This document shows positions 1 through 7,098 of a DNA stretch of 9,343 nucleotides, piece after piece; positions within the stretch are counted from its first letter, which is position 1, and the number at the start of each line of letters is the position of its first letter. A model generated the notes under the pieces. It was given only the letters and a program-made list of their open reading frames with translations, had not been told where the DNA came from and ran no database searches. Made by a program: the position numbers and the translations under genes. The DNA is from Phyllobacteriaceae bacterium. Its GTDB lineage: Bacteria; Pseudomonadota; Alphaproteobacteria; Rhizobiales; Rhizobiaceae. Location of the stretch: assembly GCA_024645155.1 (NCBI GenBank), contig JAHEGF010000121.1, positions 1 to 9,343 of the forward strand. The letters are read 5' to 3'.

Positions 1-921
1 CGAAGACAACTCGCGACCAGGAACCGTTAAACCGCCCGAAGCAACAACAAAATTCGCGAAGGTGAAAGGCTCTCCGGACGATTCGCGGAACGGTATCCTG
101 CCTTCTGCGGCAAGGCGGACAGCGACATCGACACGCTGCGATGGTGCAAGCGGAAATGCCTGCATACCGGGAAAAGGTGTTTTCAACGGCTGTCCGTCCA
201 GCGCAATGACAACTCCGTTCAGTGCCTGGAGATCAAGATAGAGCACGCGGGCGTTGGAAGCATTGATCAGCCGAAGCCGGACGAGATGCCCGGCCACCGC
301 CGGAATATCCGGCAATGACACTCCATTCGCCGTCATCCAGTTGCCAAGGCGCCCCGCATGGCTGAGATCCATCGGGTTGCCAAATGTCTCTGAGATGCTT
401 CCGTCATCGCTGAGGCGCCAATCGTCAAGGACGATTGTGATATCGTCATCAAACACCCCGTCGACATCTCCATCAACGACAAGCGGGCCGTAAAGTCCGC
501 GCGCCAATTGCTGTGAAGTGGACCGGTGCGGGTGATACCAGAAAGTGCCGGCGTCAGGCGGGGTAAAAGTGTAGTCGAATGATCCGCCCGGCGGCACCGG
601 ATCCTGGGTCATCCCGGGAACACCATCCATGGAATTGGCGATGCGCAGTCCATGCCAATGCACGGTTGATGCCTCTTCGATAGCGTTGACAAACCTGATA
701 CGGACCGCTTCGCCGCGGCGAGCACGAATGAGTGGACCGGGGACGTGACCATTGTAAGCCAGCACGGCCGTTGGTTCCGTGCCGGGCATCAACAACTGGC
801 GGGCCGGAGCCGCCCTCAGTTCCAACCGATCGCCGGCCCTGGCATCGAACTGCGGCAACGCGGTCATTGCCGGCAGTGATGCCAGTCCCGAAAGCATGAA
901 TGCGCGGCGCGTTATCGGCAT
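1..921 (-). CDS. Multicopper oxidase, Tat-exported (C-terminal part beyond window)
   Basis: An open frame runs from an ATG at 921 to the left edge without a stop, giving the first 307 residues. This is the N-terminal and middle cupredoxin region of a three-domain multicopper oxidase (CueO/CopA/laccase type), which oxidises a substrate such as Cu(I) or a phenol and reduces O2 to water. The copper ligand motifs HWHG (residues 88-91) and WYHPH (128-132) are intact. They supply the type 2 and type 3 histidines of the first domain. The N-terminus carries a twin-arginine motif, TRRAF (residues 4-8), followed by a short hydrophobic stretch, so a folded, copper-loaded periplasmic protein is likely. 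An AAGGGA ribosome site lies about 9 nt upstream of the ATG. The C-terminal motifs (HPxHxHG and HCHxxxH) would lie beyond the edge and cannot be checked. The natural substrate is unknown. The family call is very secure; the specific name (CueO, CopA or other) is not. Confidence 0.93.
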   Translation of the reverse strand, partial: MPITRRAFMLSGLASLPAMTALPQFDARAGDRLELRAAPARQLLMPGTEPTAVLAYNGHVPGPLIRARRGEAVRIRFVNAIEEASTVHWHGLRIANSMDGVPGMTQDPVPPGGSFDYTFTPPDAGTFWYHPHRSTSQQLARGLYGPLVVDGDVDGVFDDDITIVLDDWRLSDDGSISETFGNPMDLSHAGRLGNWMTANGVSLPDIPAVAGHLVRLRLINASNARVLYLDLQALNGVVIALDGQPLKTPFPGMQAFPLAPSQRVDVAVRLAAEGRIPFRESSGEPFTFANFVVASGGLTVPGRELSS

Positions 922-1090
922 CGTCCAATCCCTTATCGCGTTTGCGCAAGTTTCGCGCCAGACTTCATCGTGGGCAAGCAGTTTATTGTGGAAGAGTGCC
1001 CGGAATCCGACCAACGGTGCACAACAATAGGCAATGGACAAGGCAGTTGGCCTACGGTACCGGAAGGTAATTCAGCGACGGAGGAAATTC

Positions 1091-1543
1091 ATGGCAGTCA
1101 AGATCATTGGCGAGGAACGCATACCGGCTTCCGTTGATGCGGTGTGGAAAGCACTGAACGATCCCGGCATTCTCGAGGCTTCAATACCAGGGTGCGAAAG
1201 TATCGAGATGAAATCCGATACGGAAATGCTCGCCGTGGTTACGTTGAAAATGGGACCTATCAAGGCGCGGTTCAAAGGTGAGGTCAATCTCATCAATCTG
1301 GAACCGCCATATTCGTACACCATTCGCGGCGAAGGCAAAGGCGGTGTTGCCGGATTTGCAAAGGGCGGCGCTGATGTCGTACTGGCCGAAGATGGCGCGG
1401 ATGCGACAATCCTGGGCTATACGGCCAACGCCGAAGTTGGCGGAAAGATAGCCCAGCTTGGAAGCAGGCTAATTGAATCGACCGCAAAAAAGCTCGCCGG
1501 CCAATTCTTTTCCAACCTCAACAAGCAGGTCGGCAAACGCTGA
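1091..1543 (+). CDS. CoxG-family protein (carbon monoxide dehydrogenase subunit G-like, SRPBCC fold)
   Basis: A 150-residue protein of the CoxG family, a START/SRPBCC-like fold. CoxG of the cox cluster has been linked to membrane attachment or maturation of aerobic CO dehydrogenase, but many homologues sit outside cox clusters and have no known role. Family hallmarks are IPGCESIE (residues 32-39), FKGEV (61-65), GKGGVAGFAKGGADV (82-96) and a C-terminal VGGKIAQLGSRLIESTAKKL segment (116-135). The length matches the usual family size. I chose the ATG at 1091 because GGAGG (1080-1084) lies 6 nt before it. An in-frame ATG at 1034 would add 19 residues that do not look like the family N-terminus. 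No coxL, coxM or coxS gene is visible nearby, so a direct link to CO oxidation is not supported here. It is divergent from the multicopper oxidase and followed, after 121 bp, by the nitronate monooxygenase gene. Confidence 0.9.
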   Translation: MAVKIIGEERIPASVDAVWKALNDPGILEASIPGCESIEMKSDTEMLAVVTLKMGPIKARFKGEVNLINLEPPYSYTIRGEGKGGVAGFAKGGADVVLAEDGADATILGYTANAEVGGKIAQLGSRLIESTAKKLAGQFFSNLNKQVGKR

Positions 1544-1627
1544 CCTTCCACAGGCATTGCAGTCCAGCCGACATGGCAAACTTCCGCAACAGAAACGGTT
1601 GCCCGGATGGTCTTTTCTGCTAATTAC

Positions 1628-1647
1628 TGACGTTTACGAAAACGTCA
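1628..1647. promoter_or_regulatory. Putative operator: 20-bp near-perfect palindrome upstream of the nitronate monooxygenase gene
   Basis: The sequence TGACGTTTACGAAAACGTCA has two perfect 8-bp inverted arms around ACGA. One change in the centre (ACGA to ACGT) would make all 20 bp palindromic. It ends 17 bp before the start codon and 5 bp before the ribosome site, so a bound protein would block initiation or early elongation. From memory, the shape ACGTTTACGTAAACGT resembles operators reported for LiuR (MerR family) and related regulators of branched-chain amino-acid and fatty-acid breakdown in proteobacteria. That regulator assignment is inference. No regulator gene is in the window. Confidence 0.55.
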
Positions 1648-1664
1648 ATATCGGAGTGAATTTA

Positions 1665-2618
1665 ATGGCCTTGCCCGAAACCCTTCAAAACAAGCTTCGC
1701 ATTCCGGTTATTGGCGCGCCGTTGTTCATAATATCGCATCCGCCCCTGCTACTCGCGCAGTGCAAGGCCGGTATCGTCGGTTCGTTTCCTGCTCTCAATG
1801 CCCGCCCGCAATCGCAGCTTGACGAGTGGCTTGCGGAAATCACTGAAACCCTGGCGGACTACAACAAGAAAAATCCGGAAGAACCGGCCGCGCCTTTTGC
1901 CGTCAACCAGATCGTACACAAGTCAAATACCCGCCTCGAGCATGATCTCGAAATGTGTGTGAAGTACAAGGTTCCGCTGGTCATTACGTCGCTTGGTGCA
2001 CGTGAAGACCTCAATGCCGCAATCCATTCCTACGGCGGAATTGTCATGCACGATATCATTCATGACCGCCATGCGCGCAAGGCAATCGAAAAGGGCGCTG
2101 ACGGACTGATCGGGGTAGCGGCAGGTGCGGGCGGACATGCCGGGACCTTGTCACCCTTCGCTCTCATCCAGGAGATCCGCCAATGGTTTGACGGCCCGCT
2201 TGCGCTATCGGGTGCAATTGCCAACGGCGGCGCTGTACTGGCTGCTCAGGCAATGGGCGCCGATCTCGCCTATATCGGCTCGCCATTCATCGCCACACGC
2301 GAAGCACGTGCGGTCGACGAATACAAGACGATGATTACCGAGTCCCGGGCCGCAGACATCATCTACAGCAACCTGTTTACCGGTGTACACGGAAATTATC
2401 TGAAAGGTTCCATCATCAAATCCGGAATGGACCCTGACAACCTGCCGGAATCAGACCCGTCAAAGATGGATTTTGGCGGTGAAAAAACTAAAGCCTGGAA
2501 GGATATCTGGGGTTGCGGACAGGGAATAGGTGCTGTCGACAAGGTGGTTGGTGCAACTCAACTGGTCGACCGTCTGGTGGACGAGTATCGGGCGGCGCAC
2601 CATGCGATTTGTCACTGA
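1665..2618 (+). CDS. Nitronate monooxygenase family protein (2-nitropropane dioxygenase-like, FMN-dependent)
   Basis: A 317-residue TIM-barrel flavoprotein of the NMO/2-nitropropane dioxygenase family (Pfam NMO). Members oxidise alkyl nitronates such as propionate 3-nitronate to carbonyl compounds and nitrite or nitrate using O2 and FMN. The same fold includes FabK enoyl-ACP reductase, so the reaction is not proven. Visible motifs are PVIGAPLF near the N-terminus (14-21), VNQI (80-83), the FMN-phosphate and active-site loop GAGGHAG (154-160, with the candidate catalytic base H158), SGAIANG (182-188), the phosphate-binding stretch YIGSPFIATREA (203-214) and GQGIG (285-289). The ATG at 1665 has GGAG (1653-1656) 8 nt upstream and gives the expected family N-terminus; the frame is open further upstream but encodes nothing family-like. 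A palindromic probable operator lies just upstream. Relatives often occur near acyl-CoA metabolism genes, which fits the resemblance of that operator to catabolic ones. Confidence 0.92.
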   Translation: MALPETLQNKLRIPVIGAPLFIISHPPLLLAQCKAGIVGSFPALNARPQSQLDEWLAEITETLADYNKKNPEEPAAPFAVNQIVHKSNTRLEHDLEMCVKYKVPLVITSLGAREDLNAAIHSYGGIVMHDIIHDRHARKAIEKGADGLIGVAAGAGGHAGTLSPFALIQEIRQWFDGPLALSGAIANGGAVLAAQAMGADLAYIGSPFIATREARAVDEYKTMITESRAADIIYSNLFTGVHGNYLKGSIIKSGMDPDNLPESDPSKMDFGGEKTKAWKDIWGCGQGIGAVDKVVGATQLVDRLVDEYRAAHHAICH

Positions 2619-2623
2619 CTGAC

Positions 2624-2664
2624 AGGCGCCGCTTCCGAAACCGGGTTGCAGAGGAGCGGGGCTT
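2624..2664 (+). terminator. Possible imperfect terminator hairpin after the nitronate monooxygenase gene
   Basis: Bases 2626-2633 can pair with 2655-2662, with one G-G mismatch. The stem continues inward across a bulged T (2634) as a CC/GG pair and weakly outward. The loop is about 16 nt, and a broken T-rich run (TTTGTCTT, 2663-2670) follows. The mismatch, long loop and interrupted T-run make it a weak candidate, but its position between the monooxygenase stop and the next promoter region is sensible. Confidence 0.3.
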
Positions 2665-2692
2665 TGTCTTGAATGCGCAGCCGTTGATGAGG

Positions 2693-2706
2693 TTGATACA
2701 TATCAA
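2693..2706. promoter_or_regulatory. FNR/FixK/Anr-type box (TTGAT-N4-ATCAA) upstream of the ABC export operon
   Basis: TTGATACATATCAA is a perfect match to the established TTGAT-N4-ATCAA consensus bound by FNR, FnrL, FixK and Anr/Dnr-type regulators of the CRP/FNR superfamily. The dyad extends one further pair, G2692 with C2707. Its centre lies about 60 bp before the ATPase start codon. If it acts as a class II activator site (centre near -41), transcription would start near 2741. The candidate -10 element around 2725-2732 (CGTTATGC) is poor, so the promoter itself is not clearly seen. The box implies oxygen- or redox-responsive control of the three downstream genes. The regulator is not encoded in this window. 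Confidence 0.65.
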
Positions 2707-2759
2707 CGGATGATCGCAATTGGCCGTTATGCTCCGCGCCGAAGCCAGGGTGTAGAAAC

Positions 2760-3467
2760 ATGGCAAATGCAGTCTTTCGCGTTACCGGCTTGACGAAAAT
2801 CTATCGTACCGGCGATGTTGAAGTCCGGGCGCTCAATGGCGTTGATATGGAACTGTTCGAAGGCGAGATGGCGGTCCTGCTCGGACCGTCCGGCAGCGGA
2901 AAATCCACGCTTCTCAACATCATTGGCGGACTGGATGACGCGACGAGCGGAGAAGTCCGGTTCAGGGATCAGGAGTTGTCGGCATATTCCGAGCGGCAGT
3001 TGACAAAATTCCGCCGCGACCATGTCGGGTTTGTATTCCAGTTCTACAACCTGATCCCGAGCCTGACAGCACGCGAGAATGTCGCACTTGTGACCGAGGT
3101 TTCCAAATCGCCCATGGAACCGGAAACGGCGTTGTCGATGGTCGATCTTGAGGATCGCATGGACCACTTTCCTGCGCAATTGTCCGGGGGTGAGCAGCAA
3201 CGTGTTGCCATTGCGCGCGCTATCGCCAAGCGCCCCGAGGTACTTTTGTGCGATGAACCGACCGGCGCTCTGGATTCGAAAACCGGAATACTTGTTCTTG
3301 AAGCACTGGCACATATTAATGAGGAACTTGGCACCACGACCGCCATCATAACCCACAATGCAGCTATACAGCAGATTGCCCATCGGGTGATCTCCTTTAT
3401 TGACGGTAAGATATCAAGCGTCCATGTAAACCAGACCCGTCTCGACCCCGCGGAGGTTGTGTGGTGA
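2760..3467 (+). CDS. ABC transporter ATP-binding protein (MacB/LolD type)
   Basis: A 235-residue cytoplasmic nucleotide-binding subunit that powers the FtsX-type permease encoded directly downstream. All ATPase motifs are intact: Walker A GPSGSGKST (42-50), Q-loop FVFQFYNL (91-98, Q94), signature LSGGEQQRVAIARA (141-154), Walker B VLLCDEPTGALD (161-172, catalytic E166) and the switch histidine H199. The FVFQFYNLIPSLTA and DEPTGALD wording is typical of the MacB/LolD/YbbA branch, which exports or extracts substrates rather than importing them. The length is that of a single free-standing ATPase domain, not a fused MacB. The ATG at 2760 has only a weak AGGG (2747-2750) 9 nt upstream. Its last codons overlap the permease start by 4 bp (GTGA), indicating translational coupling. 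An FNR-type box lies upstream. The substrate cannot be read from this subunit. Confidence 0.95.
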   Translation: MANAVFRVTGLTKIYRTGDVEVRALNGVDMELFEGEMAVLLGPSGSGKSTLLNIIGGLDDATSGEVRFRDQELSAYSERQLTKFRRDHVGFVFQFYNLIPSLTARENVALVTEVSKSPMEPETALSMVDLEDRMDHFPAQLSGGEQQRVAIARAIAKRPEVLLCDEPTGALDSKTGILVLEALAHINEELGTTTAIITHNAAIQQIAHRVISFIDGKISSVHVNQTRLDPAEVVW

Positions 3468-5896
3468 TCCTGCATCCTCTTGACAAGAAACTGCTTCGGG
3501 ATCTCGGGCGTCTGTGGGCGCAGGGCCTGGCGGTCGCAATGGTCATGGCATGCGGTGTGGCAACACTCATACTATCTGTCGGTGCCTATCGGTCTCTTGA
3601 TGAAACACGTTCTGCATTTTATGACCGCTACCGGTTCGGTTCGGTATTCGCGTCAGTCGTTCGTGCGCCAGTACACCTCAAGGAACAGATTTCGGCGCTG
3701 CATGATGTTTCTGCGGTCGAGCAGCGAACCGTGAAGTTTGTCATTCTGGATATTCCGGGCATGACAGAACCGGCTACAGGTCTTGCCGTTTCACTTCCTG
3801 ATTTCGATCAACCGGCAGTCAACCGCCTATACCTGCGCAAAGGCCGGCTGCCGGAACCGTCTCGCACCAACGAGGTTGCAGTAGTGGAGACTTTTGCGGA
3901 AGCGCATGGTTTTGTGCCGGGCGACCGTTTTGAAGCGGTTATCAACGGCAGCAAGCAAAGTCTTACGATTACAGGTATCGTCCTTTCTCCGGAGTTCATC
4001 TACGCAATCGGCCCCGGAGACATGGTACCCGATCAACGCCGTTTTGGAGTCCTTTTCATGTCCCGGTCGGTGCTTTCCGGTCTTTTTGATATGGACGGCG
4101 CGTTCAATGACCTTGCCTTGACTACCCTTCGGAATGCCGACACCACCCGTATTATCGAAGAAGTGGATGCAATCCTGAAGCCCTATGGCGGTACCGGTGC
4201 CTATGGCCGAAAAGACCAGACTTCACATGCATTTCTCGATGCGGAACTGACACAATTGAAGGCGATGGCGACGGTCATTCCGCCGATCTTTCTGTTCATA
4301 TCGGCCTTTCTGGTCAACATGATCCTGTCCCGGCTAATTGCACTCGAGCGTGAGCAGATCGGTTTATTGAAAGCGGTTGGCTACGGCAACGGATCGATCG
4401 TTTGGCACTATGCCAAACTTGTCATCGTGATCGCACTGGTCGGGCTGATCATCGGTTCGATAGCGGGTTACTGGCTCGGTCACGGTCTGACGGTTCTGTA
4501 CGGGGAGTTCTTCTCCTTTCCTTTTCTCATATTCCGTCAAAGCACCGATCTCTATTTCCTTGCAGGCGGGGTAACGATCGCTGCGGCGCTCGCGGGGGCC
4601 GCCAAGGCCGTGTGGACTACCGTTTCCCTACCACCGGCCATCGCCATGAGGCCTCCTGCACCGACGGTTTACCGCAGTTTTCTTGCAGGATTCCAGCGCG
4701 GCCTTTCGATGTTTTCACAACTTACGATCATGGCATTCCGCCACCTGCTGCGCTGGCCCGTGCGGACATTTCTGACGACACTTGGCACCTCCTTGTCGGT
4801 TGCATTGCTGATCACAGCACTTTTTGCATCCGATTCGATCGACTTCATGATCGATACGATCTTCTTCAAGGCCGACCGGCAGGATGCCACATTAAGTTTT
4901 TCCGGTGATCGGGCACCCTCGGCACTGAATGATGTAAAAAAACTTCCCGGTGTCATGCGGGCAGAACCATTTCGTACGACCGCCGCAACCATCCGCAACG
5001 GTCATCTGGAACAAAGAATGACCATCATAGGCGTCAGCGAGGAAGCGATTCTATCACGACTGCTGGATGTTGAACTGCAATCTGTCGAGCCGCCGCCCAA
5101 CGGTCTTCTGCTTTCCGAACGGGTTGCCTACAAGCTCCGGCTGCGGCCTGGAGACCACACCGAGATAGAATTGCAAGAGCGAAACCAGCGTATCGTTTCC
5201 GTCCCGATTGCCGCCGTCGAGAAAGACACAGACCCACCCGAACGCATCGGTTCGCTGCTCAATTTGCCAGTTATCGGCATTGAGCAGAGTTATGTTGGGC
5301 TGACAGCTCACATGCGGCTCGAGGCACTTGATCGAATGATGCTTGATGGCCGCAAGATTTCTGGCGCGCGCATAGCAGTAGACAGCGCCAAACTCGATGA
5401 ACTCTATGAGGCCGTCAAAAATACGCCGGCATTGGGTTCCATCGCCTTGCAGGGGATTTCTCGCGACCGGTTTCGTGAAACGATCGAGCAAAACATCATC
5501 ACATCCATGACGGTCTACATTGCGCTAGCGGTCATCATAACCTTCGGAGTCATATACAATTCCGCTCGTATTCAGCTTTCGGAACGTGCAAGGGAACTGG
5601 CAAGCCTGCGTGTATTCGGGTTTACGAGAGCGGAGGTTTCAAGCGTGCTGCTGACCGAGATTGCAGTCATTGTTCTCCTTGCGCAACCGCTTGGCTGGCT
5701 GTTGGGATACGGATTTGCATGGTCGGTGATACAAGGTTTTGAGAGTGACCTGTTTCGGATTCCGCTGATCATACATAGCGACACGTTTGCAATTGCGACA
5801 CTGGTGGTGTTTGCCGCCGCGATCGTTTCGGCGCTGATCGTGCGCCGCCGTATTGACAGGCTCGATCTGGTCAGGGTTCTTAAAACAAGAGAGTGA
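3464..5896 (+). CDS. ABC transporter permease, duplicated FtsX/MacB-type
   Basis: An 810-residue inner-membrane permease built from two FtsX-like halves. About eight membrane segments are visible: roughly 20-42, 271-292, 315-340 and 361-387 in the first half, then 433-455, 680-701, 727-752 and 773-795 in the second. Large periplasmic domains lie between the first and second segment of each half (about 43-270 and 456-679). The cytoplasmic coupling motif of FtsX permeases appears twice, as EREQIGLLKAVGY (about 296-308) and, in altered form, as ERARELASLRVFGF (about 707-720). One polypeptide could therefore supply both transmembrane halves, as in YbbP-like proteins, unlike MacB, which works as a homodimer. 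I chose GTG 3464 because GGAGG (3452-3456) lies 7 nt before it and the start overlaps the ATPase stop as GTGA. GTG 3461 is an alternative that adds one residue. The protein is probably an export or envelope lipid/lipoprotein-handling subunit; the substrate is unknown. Confidence 0.93.
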   Translation: MILHPLDKKLLRDLGRLWAQGLAVAMVMACGVATLILSVGAYRSLDETRSAFYDRYRFGSVFASVVRAPVHLKEQISALHDVSAVEQRTVKFVILDIPGMTEPATGLAVSLPDFDQPAVNRLYLRKGRLPEPSRTNEVAVVETFAEAHGFVPGDRFEAVINGSKQSLTITGIVLSPEFIYAIGPGDMVPDQRRFGVLFMSRSVLSGLFDMDGAFNDLALTTLRNADTTRIIEEVDAILKPYGGTGAYGRKDQTSHAFLDAELTQLKAMATVIPPIFLFISAFLVNMILSRLIALEREQIGLLKAVGYGNGSIVWHYAKLVIVIALVGLIIGSIAGYWLGHGLTVLYGEFFSFPFLIFRQSTDLYFLAGGVTIAAALAGAAKAVWTTVSLPPAIAMRPPAPTVYRSFLAGFQRGLSMFSQLTIMAFRHLLRWPVRTFLTTLGTSLSVALLITALFASDSIDFMIDTIFFKADRQDATLSFSGDRAPSALNDVKKLPGVMRAEPFRTTAATIRNGHLEQRMTIIGVSEEAILSRLLDVELQSVEPPPNGLLLSERVAYKLRLRPGDHTEIELQERNQRIVSVPIAAVEKDTDPPERIGSLLNLPVIGIEQSYVGLTAHMRLEALDRMMLDGRKISGARIAVDSAKLDELYEAVKNTPALGSIALQGISRDRFRETIEQNIITSMTVYIALAVIITFGVIYNSARIQLSERARELASLRVFGFTRAEVSSVLLTEIAVIVLLAQPLGWLLGYGFAWSVIQGFESDLFRIPLIIHSDTFAIATLVVFAAAIVSALIVRRRIDRLDLVRVLKTRE

Positions 5897-5901
5897 TTGT
5901 C

Positions 5902-7098
5902 ATGGGCCGATGGATCAAACGACTTGGCATGCTGGTACTCGCTGGCGGAATCGGTGCAGCACTGTACCTGGCCATGCGCGAACAGCCTGCTCTCGTCGAT
6001 ATTGCCACGGTTTCGTCAGGTCCGATGACCGTGACGATCGAGGAAGAGGGCGTGACCCGCGTTCGCGATATCTACACGGTCTCATCGCCGATTGCGGGGC
6101 ATTTGGACCGAATAACCCTTGATGAGGGAGACAAGGTCAAGGCGGATACGACCGTGATTGCATCAATTCACCCGCCTGACCCGCCATTCATCGACGAACG
6201 CACGCGAACCGAACTGATCGCTGCGATTGAAGCGGCACGCTCGGCAGTTGCACTGGCTGATGTAGAGAGGCGTCGGGCACAATCTGCCATGTCACTTGCA
6301 CAATCCGATTACAGCCGTTCGTTGCGGTTGGCAAAAGACAACATCATTTCACAAAGCGCGCTGGAAAAGGCAAAGAACGATGTCGATGTCACCGAAGCCC
6401 AGGTTGCCGCGGCGATCGCCACCATCCGATTGCGAAAAGCGGAACTGGCCAGCGCAGAAGCCCGGTTGCAGCAACCGGGTGATGTGTCCTTGACGCCGGA
6501 CCGCGAGGGTTGCTGCGTTGAATTGACAGCACCTGTGGACGGAATTGTCCTGAAGGTATTGGCGCGTAGCGAACAGGCGGTAATGCAGGGTACAAAAATC
6601 GCAGAGATAGGCGACCCGCGCAATCTGGAAATCACCGTCGACCTGCTTTCAAGCGATGCGACTCGCATTGCCCCGGAAACTCCTGTGGTGATCACTGAAT
6701 GGGGCGGGGAAAAAGGCCTGCAAGCGCATGTGAGGCGTATCGATCCGGCCGGATTTACGAAAATTTCCGCGCTCGGTATAGAGGAGCAACGCGTCAGCGC
6801 CATACTTGATCTGGCTGAGACGCCGGAAACACTGGGTCACGGTTACCGGGTGCTGGCGCAAATGGCGATTTGGTCCGGCGAGAACGTCAAGCAGGTTCCA
6901 ATTGGCGCCCTGTTTCGTTCCGGCGGCAAATGGGCGGTCTTCGTAATCGAGGACACCAAAGCGGTGACAAGGCCGGTGGAAATCGGACATCTGAACACCA
7001 AGAATGCAGAAATCCTGACCGGACTGGAAAACGGAGACAAGGTTATCCTTTATCCGAGCGATGTCATTGAAAGCGGAACGCTGGTTGAAGCCAGATGA
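5902..7098 (+). CDS. HlyD-family periplasmic adaptor (membrane fusion protein) of the ABC exporter
   Basis: A 398-residue periplasmic adaptor that should connect the ATPase/permease complex to an outer-membrane channel or carry substrate across the periplasm. Domains in order: an N-terminal membrane anchor or uncleaved signal (about 8-24); the first half of the lipoyl/barrel-sandwich domain (about 57-90, SSPIAGHLDRITLDEGDKV); an Ala/Glu/Arg-rich coiled-coil hairpin (about 98-192); the second lipoyl half (about 203-240, LTAPVDGIVLKVL and IAEIGDP); a beta-barrel (about 241-325); and a membrane-proximal domain (about 326-398, ending in a GDKVILYPSD segment). The adjacent cysteines C204-C205 are notable. 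I prefer ATG 5902, with AGAGAG (5888-5893) 8 nt upstream. GTG 5893, overlapping the permease stop as GTGA, is possible but has no properly spaced ribosome site. It is the last gene of the operon and converges on pyrC. No outer-membrane factor (TolC type) is present in the window. Confidence 0.92.
   Translation: MGRWIKRLGMLVLAGGIGAALYLAMREQPALVDIATVSSGPMTVTIEEEGVTRVRDIYTVSSPIAGHLDRITLDEGDKVKADTTVIASIHPPDPPFIDERTRTELIAAIEAARSAVALADVERRRAQSAMSLAQSDYSRSLRLAKDNIISQSALEKAKNDVDVTEAQVAAAIATIRLRKAELASAEARLQQPGDVSLTPDREGCCVELTAPVDGIVLKVLARSEQAVMQGTKIAEIGDPRNLEITVDLLSSDATRIAPETPVVITEWGGEKGLQAHVRRIDPAGFTKISALGIEEQRVSAILDLAETPETLGHGYRVLAQMAIWSGENVKQVPIGALFRSGGKWAVFVIEDTKAVTRPVEIGHLNTKNAEILTGLENGDKVILYPSDVIESGTLVEAR

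Noticed and set aside
554..949. Open frame of 131 codons on the minus strand overlapping the multicopper oxidase.
   Set aside because: It is out of frame with the oxidase, which shows the HWHG and WYHPH copper motifs in its own continuous frame from 921 to the edge. The other frame has no recognisable content.
1054..1068. GGAAGGT half-site near the multicopper oxidase/coxG gap, considered as a CueR-type copper operator.
   Set aside because: The matching ACCTTCC half at the required spacing is missing, so copper control by a MerR-type regulator is not supported.
1034..1090. N-terminal extension of the CoxG-like protein from an ATG at 1034.
   Set aside because: The ATG at 1091 has a strong GGAGG at good spacing and gives the standard family N-terminus; the 19 extra residues are unlike the family.
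1473..1664. Longer start for the nitronate monooxygenase reaching back into coxG.
   Set aside because: The extra 64 residues would overlap coxG and the palindrome and have no family match; ATG 1665 has its own ribosome site.
2727..3383. A 218-codon minus-strand open frame opposite the ABC ATPase gene.
   Set aside because: It lies wholly antisense to intact ATPase motifs and its translation has no family resemblance; it is a by-product of codon bias.
4402..4908. A 168-codon plus-strand open frame inside the permease gene.
   Set aside because: It is a frame-shifted shadow of the permease; the permease frame holds the membrane segments and FtsX motifs without interruption.
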